DNA of 64,000 nt from Syntrophus buswellii (GCF_046097065.1 NZ_CP175563.1:310001-374000); one strand, 5' to 3'; counted from the first letter of the stretch, positions 28,102 to 36,765 are shown. Numbers and translations are program-made. The notes: generated from the sequence alone by a model not told the origin.

Positions 28102-28825
28102 AAAGGCCTCCGTTGACATGAATCACCGTCCCTGAAATATAGGAGGCCCGGCAGGCGAGGAAGGAAACCACATCGGCGATCTCCTCCGGAGAGCCGAGAC
28201 GCCCCAGGGGGATGCTGTCCAGGATGCGCTTTTTGACTTCCTCGGGCAGATTCTGGGTCATCGGGGTGTCAATGAATCCCGGCGCAATGGAATTCACCAG
28301 GATGTTTCTTCCCGTCAGTTCCTTGCAGAGCGACTTCGTAAAGGCGTCCAGGGCGGCTTTTTCCATCGTGTAGGGAATTTGCCCGCTGTTCCCGGTATGG
28401 CCGACGACGCTGGAGATGTTGATGATGCGACCGCTGTTTTTCCGGAGCATGAAAAGCCGCAGAATCCGTTTGGTCAGATACCAGCTTCCCCGGACGATGG
28501 CCCGCTGCAGATCGAAATCCTCCAGCGTCATACTGTTGATGTCCTTGTTGATGGAAATGCCTGCGGCATTGAGAAGCACATCGACACGGCCGGCCTGCTC
28601 CTTGATTTCGGCAAGCATGGACTCGACCTGGCCGGCATCCGTGAGGTCGGCCTTGAGAAGAAATCCGTCTTTAATCTCCGCAAGAACGGCCTTGGCCTGC
28701 TCTTCAACGATATCGATATAATTGATTCCCACCCGGAAACCTTCCCGGGAAAGAACCTTGGAACAGGCGGCGCCGATGCCCGTACCGCCCCCCGTCACTA
28801 TCGCCACTGGTTTATTCGAACTCAT
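28091..28825 (-). CDS. 3-oxoacyl-ACP reductase (FabG-type SDR)
   Basis: Short-chain dehydrogenase reducing ketoacyl-ACP to hydroxyacyl-ACP. 244 residues. TGGGTGIG (12-19) binds NAD(P)H, NAAG is at about 89-92, and the catalytic Ser and YTMEK pair follow in ISSVVGHTGNSGQIPYTMEK. The C-terminal ASYISGTVIHVNGG is typical of FabG. It overlaps the FabZ-like gene by 11 bases and abuts the FabA-like gene (2 bases). Confidence 0.94.
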   Translation of the reverse strand: MSSNKPVAIVTGGGTGIGAACSKVLSREGFRVGINYIDIVEEQAKAVLAEIKDGFLLKADLTDAGQVESMLAEIKEQAGRVDVLLNAAGISINKDINSMTLEDFDLQRAIVRGSWYLTKRILRLFMLRKNSGRIINISSVVGHTGNSGQIPYTMEKAALDAFTKSLCKELTGRNILVNSIAPGFIDTPMTQNLPEEVKKRILDSIPLGRLGSPEEIADVVSFLACRASYISGTVIHVNGGLYGG

Positions 28826-28827
28826 GA

Positions 28828-29418
28828 TTAGCTCCTGATGATTCCTCCCGTCGAATTGCGGGAGTGCTTGGGATAATCCGGGTAAACGATGCCGCTGAAA
28901 ACACCGGACTGGGCCTTGTTGATCTCCGTGATCAATTCGTTGTCGACAAAGACTTTCGCATCGCCGATAACCACGCTGGAACCGGAATCTTTCAACTGGG
29001 AAAAGCGGCGGATATCCACTTCGTAGCGGACGCAGCGGTTATACGGACGAATCTGGCCGTTGAAGGAAACGTTTTGGCAGCCGAGCGCCCTACCCGCCCC
29101 GAGGGCCCCGCGCCAGACACAGTAAAACCCGAGCAACTGCCAGACGGCATCGACACAAAGACAACCCGGCTGGATAGGATCCCCGGAGAAATGACACTGA
29201 AAATACCACGCGTCAAGGCGAATATCCTGTTCCGCCACAATGCGGCCTTGACGACCGTCGTGGGTGATCGTCAGAATCCGATCCATCATGAGAAAGGGGG
29301 GCGCAGGAAGGCGGGCGTCAAAGCCTTCGGGGCGATTTTCCACGAGATTACCGTAAGCAAAGGCCAGCAGATCTTCAAGGCTGAAGCTGCCGCGTTCGCG
29401 AAACTCCTCATAGGTCAT
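28828..29418 (-). CDS. FabA-like 3-hydroxyacyl-ACP dehydratase
   Basis: A FabA-family hot-dog dehydratase of 196 residues. QCHFSGDPIQPGCLCVDAVW holds His76 and Asp90, the FabA catalytic pair (FabZ has Glu instead). FDARLPAPPFLMMDRI and RALGCQNVSFNGQI also match FabA. FabA proteins can isomerise trans-2- to cis-3-enoyl groups, so unsaturated products are possible, though I cannot tell isomerising from non-isomerising forms by eye. The C-terminus is about 25 residues longer than E. coli FabA. Confidence 0.9.
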   Translation of the reverse strand: MTYEEFRERGSFSLEDLLAFAYGNLVENRPEGFDARLPAPPFLMMDRILTITHDGRQGRIVAEQDIRLDAWYFQCHFSGDPIQPGCLCVDAVWQLLGFYCVWRGALGAGRALGCQNVSFNGQIRPYNRCVRYEVDIRRFSQLKDSGSSVVIGDAKVFVDNELITEINKAQSGVFSGIVYPDYPKHSRNSTGGIIRS

Positions 29419-30395
29419 AATTGATCCTCAATTTTCAATAGGGTATGCACCCATGTCAGACCGCCCCCCACAACGCAGACCGCCACGTGGTCGCCGGGGG
29501 AAAAGTCGTTCCAGTGCTGGCTCAGAACAGCAGGAGCGCCGGAGCAGCCTGTGTTGCCAAAATATTCAACATTGTGCCAGTGCTGCTCCTCCAAAATGCC
29601 AGTGCGCTCGCAGGCGGTGCGGAGCATCCCGAGATTGGCCTGATGGCCGACAAAGCGGTTGACCGGGTAAACGGACTGCAACGCCCGGATGGAGTCCGTC
29701 GTCTTGCGGATGGCGAACCCCTGAACCGCATGCCCATCCTGGCGAAAATAACCCATCCGGGGAATAACTACCTTTTCCCAGGCTGTGGGCTTCGAATCAC
29801 AGAAACTGGAGAGAAAGACGGCCCCGGAGGACTCCCGCGTTGAAACCACCGCCGCTGCGGCTCCATCGCCGAAAAGAACGGCGACGGCGCGATCCGAGTA
29901 ATCCACGCTCCGGGTCATGGTTTCCGGATTGACGATCAGTACGAAAGGGGGAAGAGTCTCCGGTTTCATCATGTCCAGGACGTGAATATCCATCCCGAAG
30001 CTGCTGCAGGCCGAATTCACGTCGAAGCAGGGGACGTCGATGTTCAGTTCCGCGGCGACGGTCGATGCCTCCGCCGGTGTCAGATGATCCGAAGCGGAAC
30101 TTCCCGAAATCACCATCCCGATATCGCCGGGAGAAAGCCCGGCGCGTTCGAGGGCCATCTGCGCCGCGAAGGCGGCGATCTGTGCGTTATTGTAGTCAGA
30201 GGCCTCTATCGCCGCCCGTGGATCCACATTTTTTGTGGAGCGGATATAATCGAGGGACATGACCGTCCGGCGGGCCGCAATGCCGACCCGCTCCATGATC
30301 CATTCTTCGTTCGTACCGATGTCCAGTTCTTCCAGAAAAGCATTGCTGATGACATTTTCAGGATGAAAATGACCTAAGCCGTGAAGATATAGCAT
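29415..30395 (-). CDS. 3-oxoacyl-ACP synthase III-like (FabH family)
   Basis: Initiating condensing enzyme, 326 residues. Cys130 in VNSACSSFG, His251 in FVGHQANLGML and Asn281 in YFGNTGCSGAPAV form the KAS III triad. TNEEWIMERVGI at about 28-39 is the classic N-terminal substrate-loop motif. Residues around the pocket (DYIRSTKNVDPRAAIEASDY) are unusual, so the starter unit may differ from acetyl-CoA. It overlaps the FabA-like gene by 4 bases and follows the acyl-CoA dehydrogenase. Confidence 0.91.
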   Translation of the reverse strand: MLYLHGLGHFHPENVISNAFLEELDIGTNEEWIMERVGIAARRTVMSLDYIRSTKNVDPRAAIEASDYNNAQIAAFAAQMALERAGLSPGDIGMVISGSSASDHLTPAEASTVAAELNIDVPCFDVNSACSSFGMDIHVLDMMKPETLPPFVLIVNPETMTRSVDYSDRAVAVLFGDGAAAAVVSTRESSGAVFLSSFCDSKPTAWEKVVIPRMGYFRQDGHAVQGFAIRKTTDSIRALQSVYPVNRFVGHQANLGMLRTACERTGILEEQHWHNVEYFGNTGCSGAPAVLSQHWNDFSPGDHVAVCVVGGGLTWVHTLLKIEDQL

Positions 30396-30402
30396 AATTA
30401 TC

Positions 30403-31599
30403 TCATACCAGTTCCCGCCCGATGATCATATCCTGAACCTCGCGGGTGCCCTCATAAATATCAATGATGTGCACATCACGAACGAGTTTGGAAATCTCAT
30501 ACTCATTGGTGAACCCGTAGCCGCCGTGCAGGTGCAGCCCCTCGTTGCAGCAGAAAAGAGCGGTTTCCGCGGCCATGTTTTTCGCGAGGGACGAATAAAT
30601 CCCTTTATCGGGCGCGTCTTCCATGATTTTGATGGCGGATTTTAACAGAGCCAATTCGGAAAGTTCAACCTTTTTCCACATCGAGACAAGGGTCTGCCTG
30701 GCGACCGGGATGTCACAGAGCCTCTGGCCGAAGAGTTTGCGCTCCTTCGCATACGACAGGGTCAGATCAAAGGCCCTTTTTGCCACTCCGACTCCGATGG
30801 CTGCAATCATGGGACGGGCGAAATCCAGGACGTCGATCACGTACTTGAAGCCCAACCGGCGATCTCCGATAATTTGGCCGGGTTCGAGCAGAACATCCTC
30901 GAAGGTCACGCCGGCTGTGTTGGACAGGCGCTGCCCAAGTTTGTCTTCCGGTTTGCCGACTATGATCTTTCCGCCTGTGGGCAGCTGAATTTCCCGAACC
31001 CCGTCAATGGGGGACGCCGCGTCGAGGGGAAGGGGAGGAACGGGGATGATCGCACAGGCCATCAATTGGCTGGAAGGTTTTCCCACCTTGCAGAAAACGG
31101 TGAATTGAGAGGCATAGGTGGCATTGGTGATGAAACACTTCGACCCGTTGAGGACATACCTGCCGTCTTCCCGCTTTGAAATATAGGAGGTCATGGAAAG
31201 GTTGTCCGAACCTGCGGCCGGTTCCGTCAGGCAGAAGGCCGAGAGCAGCGGGGCATCGACAAAGGGCTTCAGATAGGCCTGCTGCTGAGCTTCCGATCCG
31301 TGCTGGGCAATAACGACGTTCGCCAGGTCATTGCACATGGCGGACGTTGCAAGGCCGGAATCGCCATAGGAAAGTTCCCGGATGATCAAGGCGGCTGATA
31401 CCACATCGACATGGTACCCCTTGATGGATTCCGGGACGGAGATATTCATGATGCCCATATCCCAGACCTGTTTAAGCAAATCCACTGGGAACACGTGCTT
31501 CCGGTCCATCTCAAGGGCGTGGGGAAGAATCTCGTTCTTGACAAATCGCGAGACCGTGTTCACGTACATCTGCTGAGTTTCGTTCAGGCTTAGATCCAT
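30403..31599 (-). CDS. Acyl-CoA dehydrogenase family protein
   Basis: FAD-dependent dehydrogenase of 398 residues with the standard three-domain layout: LTEPAAGSDNLSMTSYI (the flavin-binding loop, about 127-143), KERKLFGQRL in the C-terminal helical domain, and IDIYEGTREVQDM with the catalytic Glu of YEG. Its place inside a synthesis operon, with no ETF genes beside it, suggests it acts on a thioester intermediate: desaturating it or, run backwards, reducing an enoyl group. No FabI/FabK/FabV gene is in the window. Confidence 0.92.
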   Translation of the reverse strand: MDLSLNETQQMYVNTVSRFVKNEILPHALEMDRKHVFPVDLLKQVWDMGIMNISVPESIKGYHVDVVSAALIIRELSYGDSGLATSAMCNDLANVVIAQHGSEAQQQAYLKPFVDAPLLSAFCLTEPAAGSDNLSMTSYISKREDGRYVLNGSKCFITNATYASQFTVFCKVGKPSSQLMACAIIPVPPLPLDAASPIDGVREIQLPTGGKIIVGKPEDKLGQRLSNTAGVTFEDVLLEPGQIIGDRRLGFKYVIDVLDFARPMIAAIGVGVAKRAFDLTLSYAKERKLFGQRLCDIPVARQTLVSMWKKVELSELALLKSAIKIMEDAPDKGIYSSLAKNMAAETALFCCNEGLHLHGGYGFTNEYEISKLVRDVHIIDIYEGTREVQDMIIGRELV

Positions 31600-31629
31600 A
31601 GCTTATCCTTTCTTGAGAAATAAACGGGT

Positions 31630-32592
31630 TTAAAGGTTCGATGCTTTGTCGGCGTTACGAAAGAGGCGTTGGGCCGCGGAAAGGGCCGTGATGGAAGAGC
31701 AGGAGACGCCGATGGTCTTGAAAAAGTCCCTCAGCGGTCTGCCGGGTCCGATTTCATAGACGGTTTTGGTTGTGGAAGACAACGCTCTCATGTTATCGAT
31801 CCAACGAACGGCGGAACTCAGTTGTAAAACGAGGGCGTTTAAAATAGCATCCGCCTCTGGACGGTGGTAGGTTCCGGTGTAGTTGGAAGTCACTGCTGCC
31901 GCCTTTTCGGGCTGCCAGGAAGATGCGGTGGCGATCAGGACCTGCTGGAAAGGTTCGCCGATGGCTTTCATGAACCGGCTGTGAAAAGGGGCGCTGACAC
32001 GCAGCGCGACGACGCGGAACGACGGATCGGTAAACCGCTCGGATAAACGCTTTTCTGCGGCAGGCAATGCCTCGACGGCCCCGCTGATGACCACCTGGGA
32101 AAGGGAGTTTTCATTTGCAACATCGACAGGCAGATCCGACAGCAGGCTGCGTATCTCCTGGACATCGAGATCGTTCAAAATAACGGCGGCCATTCCTCCG
32201 ACGCCTACGGGAACCGCATTCTGCATCAGGCGTCCTCTTTCGTGCACGATGCGCAGCGTGTCCGGAAAAGAAAAAACGCCGGCAGCGACGAGGGCGGAAA
32301 ATTCACCAAGGCTGTGCCCGCCGTAAACAGATGGAGAAAAAGGGTAAAGCGCCTGGATCCCGCGAAACATGGCGATTTCTGTGGCCAGGATACAAGGCTG
32401 CGTATATTCTGTTAGATTGAGACGTTCATCCTCGGAAAAACACAGGGCTGCAACGTCCCAGCCCAGGGTATCGGAGGCCTCTTCAAAGGTCTGCCGGGCG
32501 ACGGGGATGCTGTCAAAAAAATCTTTTCCCATTCCAGGCCGCTGGGAACCCTGACCGGGAAACACGGCGGCGATAGAGTTTTCGGAAATCAT
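31630..32592 (-). CDS. fabD: Malonyl-CoA:ACP transacylase
   Basis: Loads malonyl units onto ACP. I set the start at ATG 32592 (MISENSIAAVFPGQGSQ), with GGAGAG 5 bases upstream; the open frame extends another 68 codons through the promoter region and is not coding. GQGSQ is at 13-17, nucleophile Ser94 in YGGHSLGEFSA, and a His in SAPFHSRFM. 320 residues. First gene of the 14-gene operon, 38 bases after the sigma-54 site. Confidence 0.93.
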   Translation of the reverse strand: MISENSIAAVFPGQGSQRPGMGKDFFDSIPVARQTFEEASDTLGWDVAALCFSEDERLNLTEYTQPCILATEIAMFRGIQALYPFSPSVYGGHSLGEFSALVAAGVFSFPDTLRIVHERGRLMQNAVPVGVGGMAAVILNDLDVQEIRSLLSDLPVDVANENSLSQVVISGAVEALPAAEKRLSERFTDPSFRVVALRVSAPFHSRFMKAIGEPFQQVLIATASSWQPEKAAAVTSNYTGTYHRPEADAILNALVLQLSSAVRWIDNMRALSSTTKTVYEIGPGRPLRDFFKTIGVSCSSITALSAAQRLFRNADKASNL

Positions 32593-32630
32593 AGGACTCT
32601 CCACAGTTTTGTCGAAATTCAAGTTCCTAT

Positions 32631-32646
32631 AGCATGGGACGTGCCG
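32631..32646 (-). promoter_or_regulatory. Sigma-54 promoter of the lipid operon
   Basis: On the minus strand CGGCACGTCCCATGCT matches the sigma-54 consensus TGGCACG-N4-TTGCW at 13 of the informative positions except the first T and the T at the -12 box (A). The invariant GG and GC are correctly spaced. Transcription would start near 32620, about 28 bases before the fabD ATG, just after the GGAGAG. The activator gene at 34431 lies divergently nearby. Confidence 0.75.
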
Positions 32647-32757
32647 AAGGGGCTCATTGGGAATAAAATAATAAATGAGTTTTAGAAACAAGTAGTTGCA
32701 AAGAGAGAAAAAAAGGGCGGGAGACGCAGAGATCAAAAAAGTGTATAAAGCAATTCG

Positions 32758-32781
32758 CGGTGCGAAGAGGATTACGCACCG
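32758..32781. promoter_or_regulatory. Inverted repeat, candidate activator-binding site (UAS)
   Basis: CGGTGCG (32758-32764) and CGCACCG (32775-32781) form a perfect 7-base inverted repeat with a 10-base centre (arm-centre spacing 17). Its middle lies about 123 bases upstream of the sigma-54 -24 box, the usual distance for NtrC-type enhancers. It is 59 bases before the histidine kinase gene on the other side. A weaker half-match, CGGTGC, is at 36678-36683 near a possible sigma-54 site. Confidence 0.5.
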
Positions 32782-32839
32782 GGGAGGCGCGGACATCTGG
32801 AACGAAAAAATCAGGCGCCAGGGGTGGGATGCTTAAAAA

Positions 32840-34357
32840 ATGGAAACGTTTATTCTGGCAACGGTCAGTCTGATCATCGCGACGTCGCTGATCATCAACA
32901 AGAACAAGGATGAGAAAAAGATCACCTTCGCCTTGTTGTGTGCGAATATTTTTGTCGAGAGGGCCGCTTCATTCATGGATCTGGTTTCAAACGCGGGTTT
33001 TTGGAAAACCCTTGAGGAGCCGGCCTTGATCCTGCTGCCGGCAATGAGTTTGAATTTTTCGCGGACCCTCATAAAAAAAGGGAACATCATCAACAGAAAT
33101 GCCCTGATCATGGCCTTTGCGCTTCCCCTGTCGGGGTATTTGCTTCAACTGCTGGGAATCCTGAGGGGGCATGCGTATGTTCTTGTCATGAGCGCCTATG
33201 GCGCCGGTGTGGCCCTCTTTATTTATTCATCGCTTCTGCTGTATATCAGGAAGAAGGCCGCCGGCGTGGAGAAGAGAAGGTTGATTTATCTGGCGATAGC
33301 CTGTGCCATTGCTGCGGGATTATGCCTGCTGAATCTTGCGGCAGCGCAAACTCTCGAGCTGCCGCCCTTCGCGAATATTCTTCTCGCGGCGCTTCTGTAT
33401 TTCATCCTACTGATTATCGCCTATCCCCACCTGACCCGCCTTCACGAACTGATGGCAAAGGCGCTGGTGATCACGATATCGACTCTCCTGGCGACGGGAT
33501 GTTTCTATCTTGTCATTTCCCTCTTCACAAAAACGTCGACGATCCCCCTGACGCACATCCTGGTTGCGTCCTTTGTCATTGTGATTTCCGTAACGCCCCT
33601 GAAGGTGATCATGAAGAAGATTTTCAGCTTCTTCTACCCGGGCAGCCAGGATGTCTTTACCTCGCTGTACGCTTTCGACGAACGGCTTGAGAGGGAAAAG
33701 TCCATGATGCTTGAGGAGATGGCCCCTGTTTTGGCCCACGAGATCAAAAACCCCCTCGGCTCCATCAAGGGGGCGGCGCAATACCTGGCAACGGAGATCG
33801 ACAGCGAGGAGAACCGGAGGATCCTCAACGTCATCATCGAGGAAACGGATCGGCTCAACGGCGTGATGTCCCAGTTTTTGACCTACGCGAAGCCCTATAA
33901 ATATGAGAAAAAGGAGCAGAGGATCGAACCGGTTCTGGATAAAATCATTTCCCTTGTAGAAGCCAGGAAAATTGCCGATAGTGTGACGATCAAAAAGGAA
34001 ATGCAGGAAGATCTTCCGGCCATCAAGATGGATTCGGAAAAGATCATGCAGGTGATCCTGAATCTCGTTTTCAACGCAATCGAAGCGATGCCGGAAGGCG
34101 GAACCCTGACCCTGGGCGCAAAAAGGTTTGAAAGGGAAAACAGCGAAGGGATCGAAATTCTGGTGAGGGATACGGGAAAGGGGATTGCGAAAGAGGAGCT
34201 GAAACATATCTTCAAGCCCTTCTACACCAGCAAGGAGCGGGGCGTCGGACTGGGGCTGGCGATCTGCAACCGCATCGTGAGAAATCATGGCGGGGTCATC
34301 AAGGTGAAATCCATCCTGGGGAAGGGGAGTTCTTTCAGAATACAGCTGGAAAACTGA
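32840..34357 (+). CDS. Membrane sensor histidine kinase
   Basis: A 505-residue sensor kinase with an N-terminal membrane domain of about eight hydrophobic helices (residues 2-260), no recognisable periplasmic sensor, and a cytoplasmic kinase core. The phosphorylated His300 is in VLAHEIKNPLGSIKG; the N-box is in NAIEAMPEGG, G1 in DTGKGIA and G2 in GLGLAICNRIV. The membrane part suggests sensing of membrane state or lipid. The response regulator follows 73 bases on. It resembles kinases of sigma-54 two-component pairs; PrsK of PEP-CTERM systems is a possible relative, but no GAF domain is seen. Confidence 0.92.
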   Translation: METFILATVSLIIATSLIINKNKDEKKITFALLCANIFVERAASFMDLVSNAGFWKTLEEPALILLPAMSLNFSRTLIKKGNIINRNALIMAFALPLSGYLLQLLGILRGHAYVLVMSAYGAGVALFIYSSLLLYIRKKAAGVEKRRLIYLAIACAIAAGLCLLNLAAAQTLELPPFANILLAALLYFILLIIAYPHLTRLHELMAKALVITISTLLATGCFYLVISLFTKTSTIPLTHILVASFVIVISVTPLKVIMKKIFSFFYPGSQDVFTSLYAFDERLEREKSMMLEEMAPVLAHEIKNPLGSIKGAAQYLATEIDSEENRRILNVIIEETDRLNGVMSQFLTYAKPYKYEKKEQRIEPVLDKIISLVEARKIADSVTIKKEMQEDLPAIKMDSEKIMQVILNLVFNAIEAMPEGGTLTLGAKRFERENSEGIEILVRDTGKGIAKEELKHIFKPFYTSKERGVGLGLAICNRIVRNHGGVIKVKSILGKGSSFRIQLEN

Positions 34358-34430
34358 CCCCGGTCGATCGAGACGGAAAAACGTCAGAAGAGAATAAGGA
34401 TTGCGGGAATAAGCAGAAAAAAGGCAGAAA

Positions 34431-35936
34431 ATGGAAAAGGTGCTCATCGTGGACGACGAGCTGAACATGCGCGTCGTGCTTCATGCCATGCTGAAGAAAA
34501 AGGGATATTCGGTCACCGAAGCCGTGGACGGTGTGGACGCACAGACCCGGCTTGAAAAGGAAAACTTTGATGTCCTGGTCACGGATTTGAAAATGCCGAG
34601 GCTCAACGGCCTGGGGCTTTTGGAGGACGTTACCGCGAAATACCCGGAAATGCCGGTCATTATCATTACGGCTCATGGAACCATCGAAACGGCTGTGGAT
34701 GCCCTGAAAAAAGGGGCTTTTGATTACATTACCAAGCCGTTCGACCAGGGGGAATTGATTAACGTCATCGATAAAGCCCTGCGGACACGGAGAAAAAACT
34801 GCGACAAGGTTATCCTGGGAGAGGATGAGATCGACCACTACGGCATTGTCGGGCGCAGTGAAAAAATCCGGGAGATCTACGCGACGATCGAGCAGGTTGC
34901 CGCGACCAGGACGACCATCCTGATTACCGGTGAAACCGGGACAGGGAAGGAACTGATCGCCCGTGCCATTCACAGGGGAAGTCCCAGAAGGAACAACGCC
35001 TTCATCAAGATAAACTGCGGCGCCATTGCTGAAAGCCTCATCGAATCGGAATTGTTCGGCTATGAGAAGGGGGCCTTTACGGGGGCGGCAGCGGCTAAAC
35101 CCGGCAAGTTCGAACTGGCGCATGAGGGGACGATCTTTCTCGATGAAATCGGGGAACTTCCCCGGGACATGCAGGTCAAACTCCTCCAGGTCCTGCAGGA
35201 CCAGACCTTTGAGCGGGTCGGCGGGGTCAAAACCCTTCATGTGGATGTGAGAATCATCGCGGCCACGAACCGGGATCTACAGAAGGAAATCAAGGAAGGG
35301 AATTTCCGCGAGGATCTTTATTATCGGCTGAACGTAGTGCCCATCAAGATGCCTCCGCTGCGGGAGAGGAAAGAGGACATCCCGTCCCTGACCCGATATT
35401 TTCTGGATCGCTTCAATGCCAAACTGAACAGGAGCATTCGGGAGATAGTCCCCCAGGTCCTGGATTGTTTTCAAAAATACAGCTGGCCAGGCAACATCCG
35501 GGAACTGGAAAACCTGGTCGAACGAATCGTCCTGCTGGCCAAGGATGAAAAAATATCCCTGGAGGATGTTCCCGATGAAATCAAAAACTCGCCGGGTGAG
35601 GAAATCCTTGATTCCGAAGAGAAAGATAAAGACCAGTTTGAAACATACCTCTTGCGGGAAATGGAGAATTTTACGGAACGCCTTGTCCTGATGGCCCGCA
35701 GTGAAAAGAAGGGGGCATTGGAAGACCATCATGATGAGGCCTTCACGGAGGATCAAAAAAAACCCGGCCCCTATCGCAATTTCATCGAAAATCAAAAGGC
35801 GGAAGTGGAAAAACGGATGATCGAGAAGATCCTGGGAGAATGCAGCGGAAACATCACCCACGCCGCCAGGCGTCTCGGTTTCAGCCGAAAAGGTCTGCAG
35901 CTCAAGATGTTGAAATATAACCTGAGAAAGAAATAG
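34431..35936 (+). CDS. NtrC-family sigma-54 response regulator
   Basis: A 501-residue activator. The receiver domain (about 1-120) has Asp52 in LVTDLKMPR; the sigma-54 AAA+ domain (about 140-380) has Walker A GETGTGKE, GAFTGA and the DEIGELP Walker B; the Fis-type HTH is at the C-terminus (GNITHAARRLGFSRKGLQL). Between AAA+ and HTH lies an acidic insertion of about 70 residues (about 385-455) that is longer than in typical NtrC. It is partner of the kinase upstream, and the lipid operon carries a fitting sigma-54 promoter. Confidence 0.93.
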   Translation: MEKVLIVDDELNMRVVLHAMLKKKGYSVTEAVDGVDAQTRLEKENFDVLVTDLKMPRLNGLGLLEDVTAKYPEMPVIIITAHGTIETAVDALKKGAFDYITKPFDQGELINVIDKALRTRRKNCDKVILGEDEIDHYGIVGRSEKIREIYATIEQVAATRTTILITGETGTGKELIARAIHRGSPRRNNAFIKINCGAIAESLIESELFGYEKGAFTGAAAAKPGKFELAHEGTIFLDEIGELPRDMQVKLLQVLQDQTFERVGGVKTLHVDVRIIAATNRDLQKEIKEGNFREDLYYRLNVVPIKMPPLRERKEDIPSLTRYFLDRFNAKLNRSIREIVPQVLDCFQKYSWPGNIRELENLVERIVLLAKDEKISLEDVPDEIKNSPGEEILDSEEKDKDQFETYLLREMENFTERLVLMARSEKKGALEDHHDEAFTEDQKKPGPYRNFIENQKAEVEKRMIEKILGECSGNITHAARRLGFSRKGLQLKMLKYNLRKK

Positions 35937-35994
35937 CCCCCAAGAGATCGATTCAGAATGACATTTCCACCTCCACGGAGGACTTGAATCGCCG

Positions 35995-36141
35995 ATGCGC
36001 AAAAGAGAAACACCGGCACCTCTGGAGATCATTTCCAAGATTATTCTACGTCATCAGGATCTCAAAACGACTCAGGTCTATCTTGGAAAAGTCAGTGAAT
36101 CAGAGGCCATCAGATGGATGGACATCCTTCACGGCATATAA
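35995..36141 (+). pseudogene. C-terminal remnant of a tyrosine recombinase/integrase
   Basis: A 48-codon frame ending TAA at 36139-36141 reads ILRHQDLKTTQVYLGKV followed by SESEAIRWMDILHGI. This matches the C-terminal box of phage-type integrases (L-G-H-x-x-x-x-T-x-x-Y), with the Tyr nucleophile preserved. Everything N-terminal is missing; the frame upstream opens at a stop 39 bases before the ATG. It is the left edge of the decayed accessory stretch at 36-41 kb, so it may mark an old insertion next to the RR gene. Confidence 0.65.
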
Positions 36142-36750
36142 GAGTTGATTAATTCACATTCGAAATCTGGAGTCTTTGGGCTGTTCTATGAAATGTAAAG
36201 ACTGCCGCAGCAGGAATCAAAAGACTCCGGATTGACGGATTGCTTCCTGTTATCGTTGGGTGGCGGGTTCCCGCAAGTATGCTAACTTTCATGTGGTAAT
36301 TGTTCATCTCGAAAGCACCCAAACATTTCTGGTGACACAACATCGGTTTAAGTTCATTCAGGAATCGTAAACTTTTTTACAGCTCCATTTCCTCTCAGGC
36401 GATCTGGTTCTTATCACCTTGGCAGCTCACCGTGATTCTCACAGCTGTGCTGATTTCTCATCCGGTCTATTCATCGCGCATTTGTTGTGAGTTATAATAA
36501 TAGTTATTTCCCTCACCACTCCTCTCTGATAGTAAAGATACTTTACACTTTCTGTATATGAAACTAAGTATCTTCAATCATGAGAGTTTATGCCTTTTTT
36601 TAATGCTTATTTGCTCTAACATTGTCGGATAAATTTACGAATCGCACACTATAGTCCGTCAATGATCGCATTGTTGTCGGTGCTCGCAAAAAATTATTCA
36701 TCATTAATATCAATTCATTATGTGGCTATATTGATAGGTCAACAAAGGTA
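36142..36750. other. AT-rich intergenic stretch, no gene seen
   Basis: About 600 bases, visibly more AT-rich than the neighbouring genes, with no supported coding frame; a 64-codon frame on the minus strand lacks a ribosome site and resembles nothing. It holds scattered A/T runs and, near 36678, the half-site CGGTGC similar to the inverted repeat upstream of the lipid operon. It probably carries the regulatory region of the PEP-CTERM gene and insertion debris. Confidence 0.5.
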
Positions 36751-36765
36751 TGGAACGGATTATGT
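36751..36765 (+). promoter_or_regulatory. Possible sigma-54 promoter of the PEP-CTERM gene
   Basis: TGGAACG, four bases, ATGT fits TGGCACG-N4-TTGC at 9 of 11 positions, but the conserved C of the -12 box is T. The GG and the G of the -12 element are spaced correctly. It lies 50 bases before the gene start. PEP-CTERM genes in other bacteria are often sigma-54 controlled, which makes it worth reporting despite the flaw. Confidence 0.35.

Noticed and set aside
32840..35936. Calling the two-component pair PrsK/PrsR
   Set aside because: A PEP-CTERM gene lies next to it, but the kinase is about 505 residues with no visible GAF domain, so the pair may be a different NtrC-type system.
36149..36343. 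64-residue frame on the minus strand
   Set aside because: No ribosome site, no family resemblance, in AT-rich intergenic DNA.
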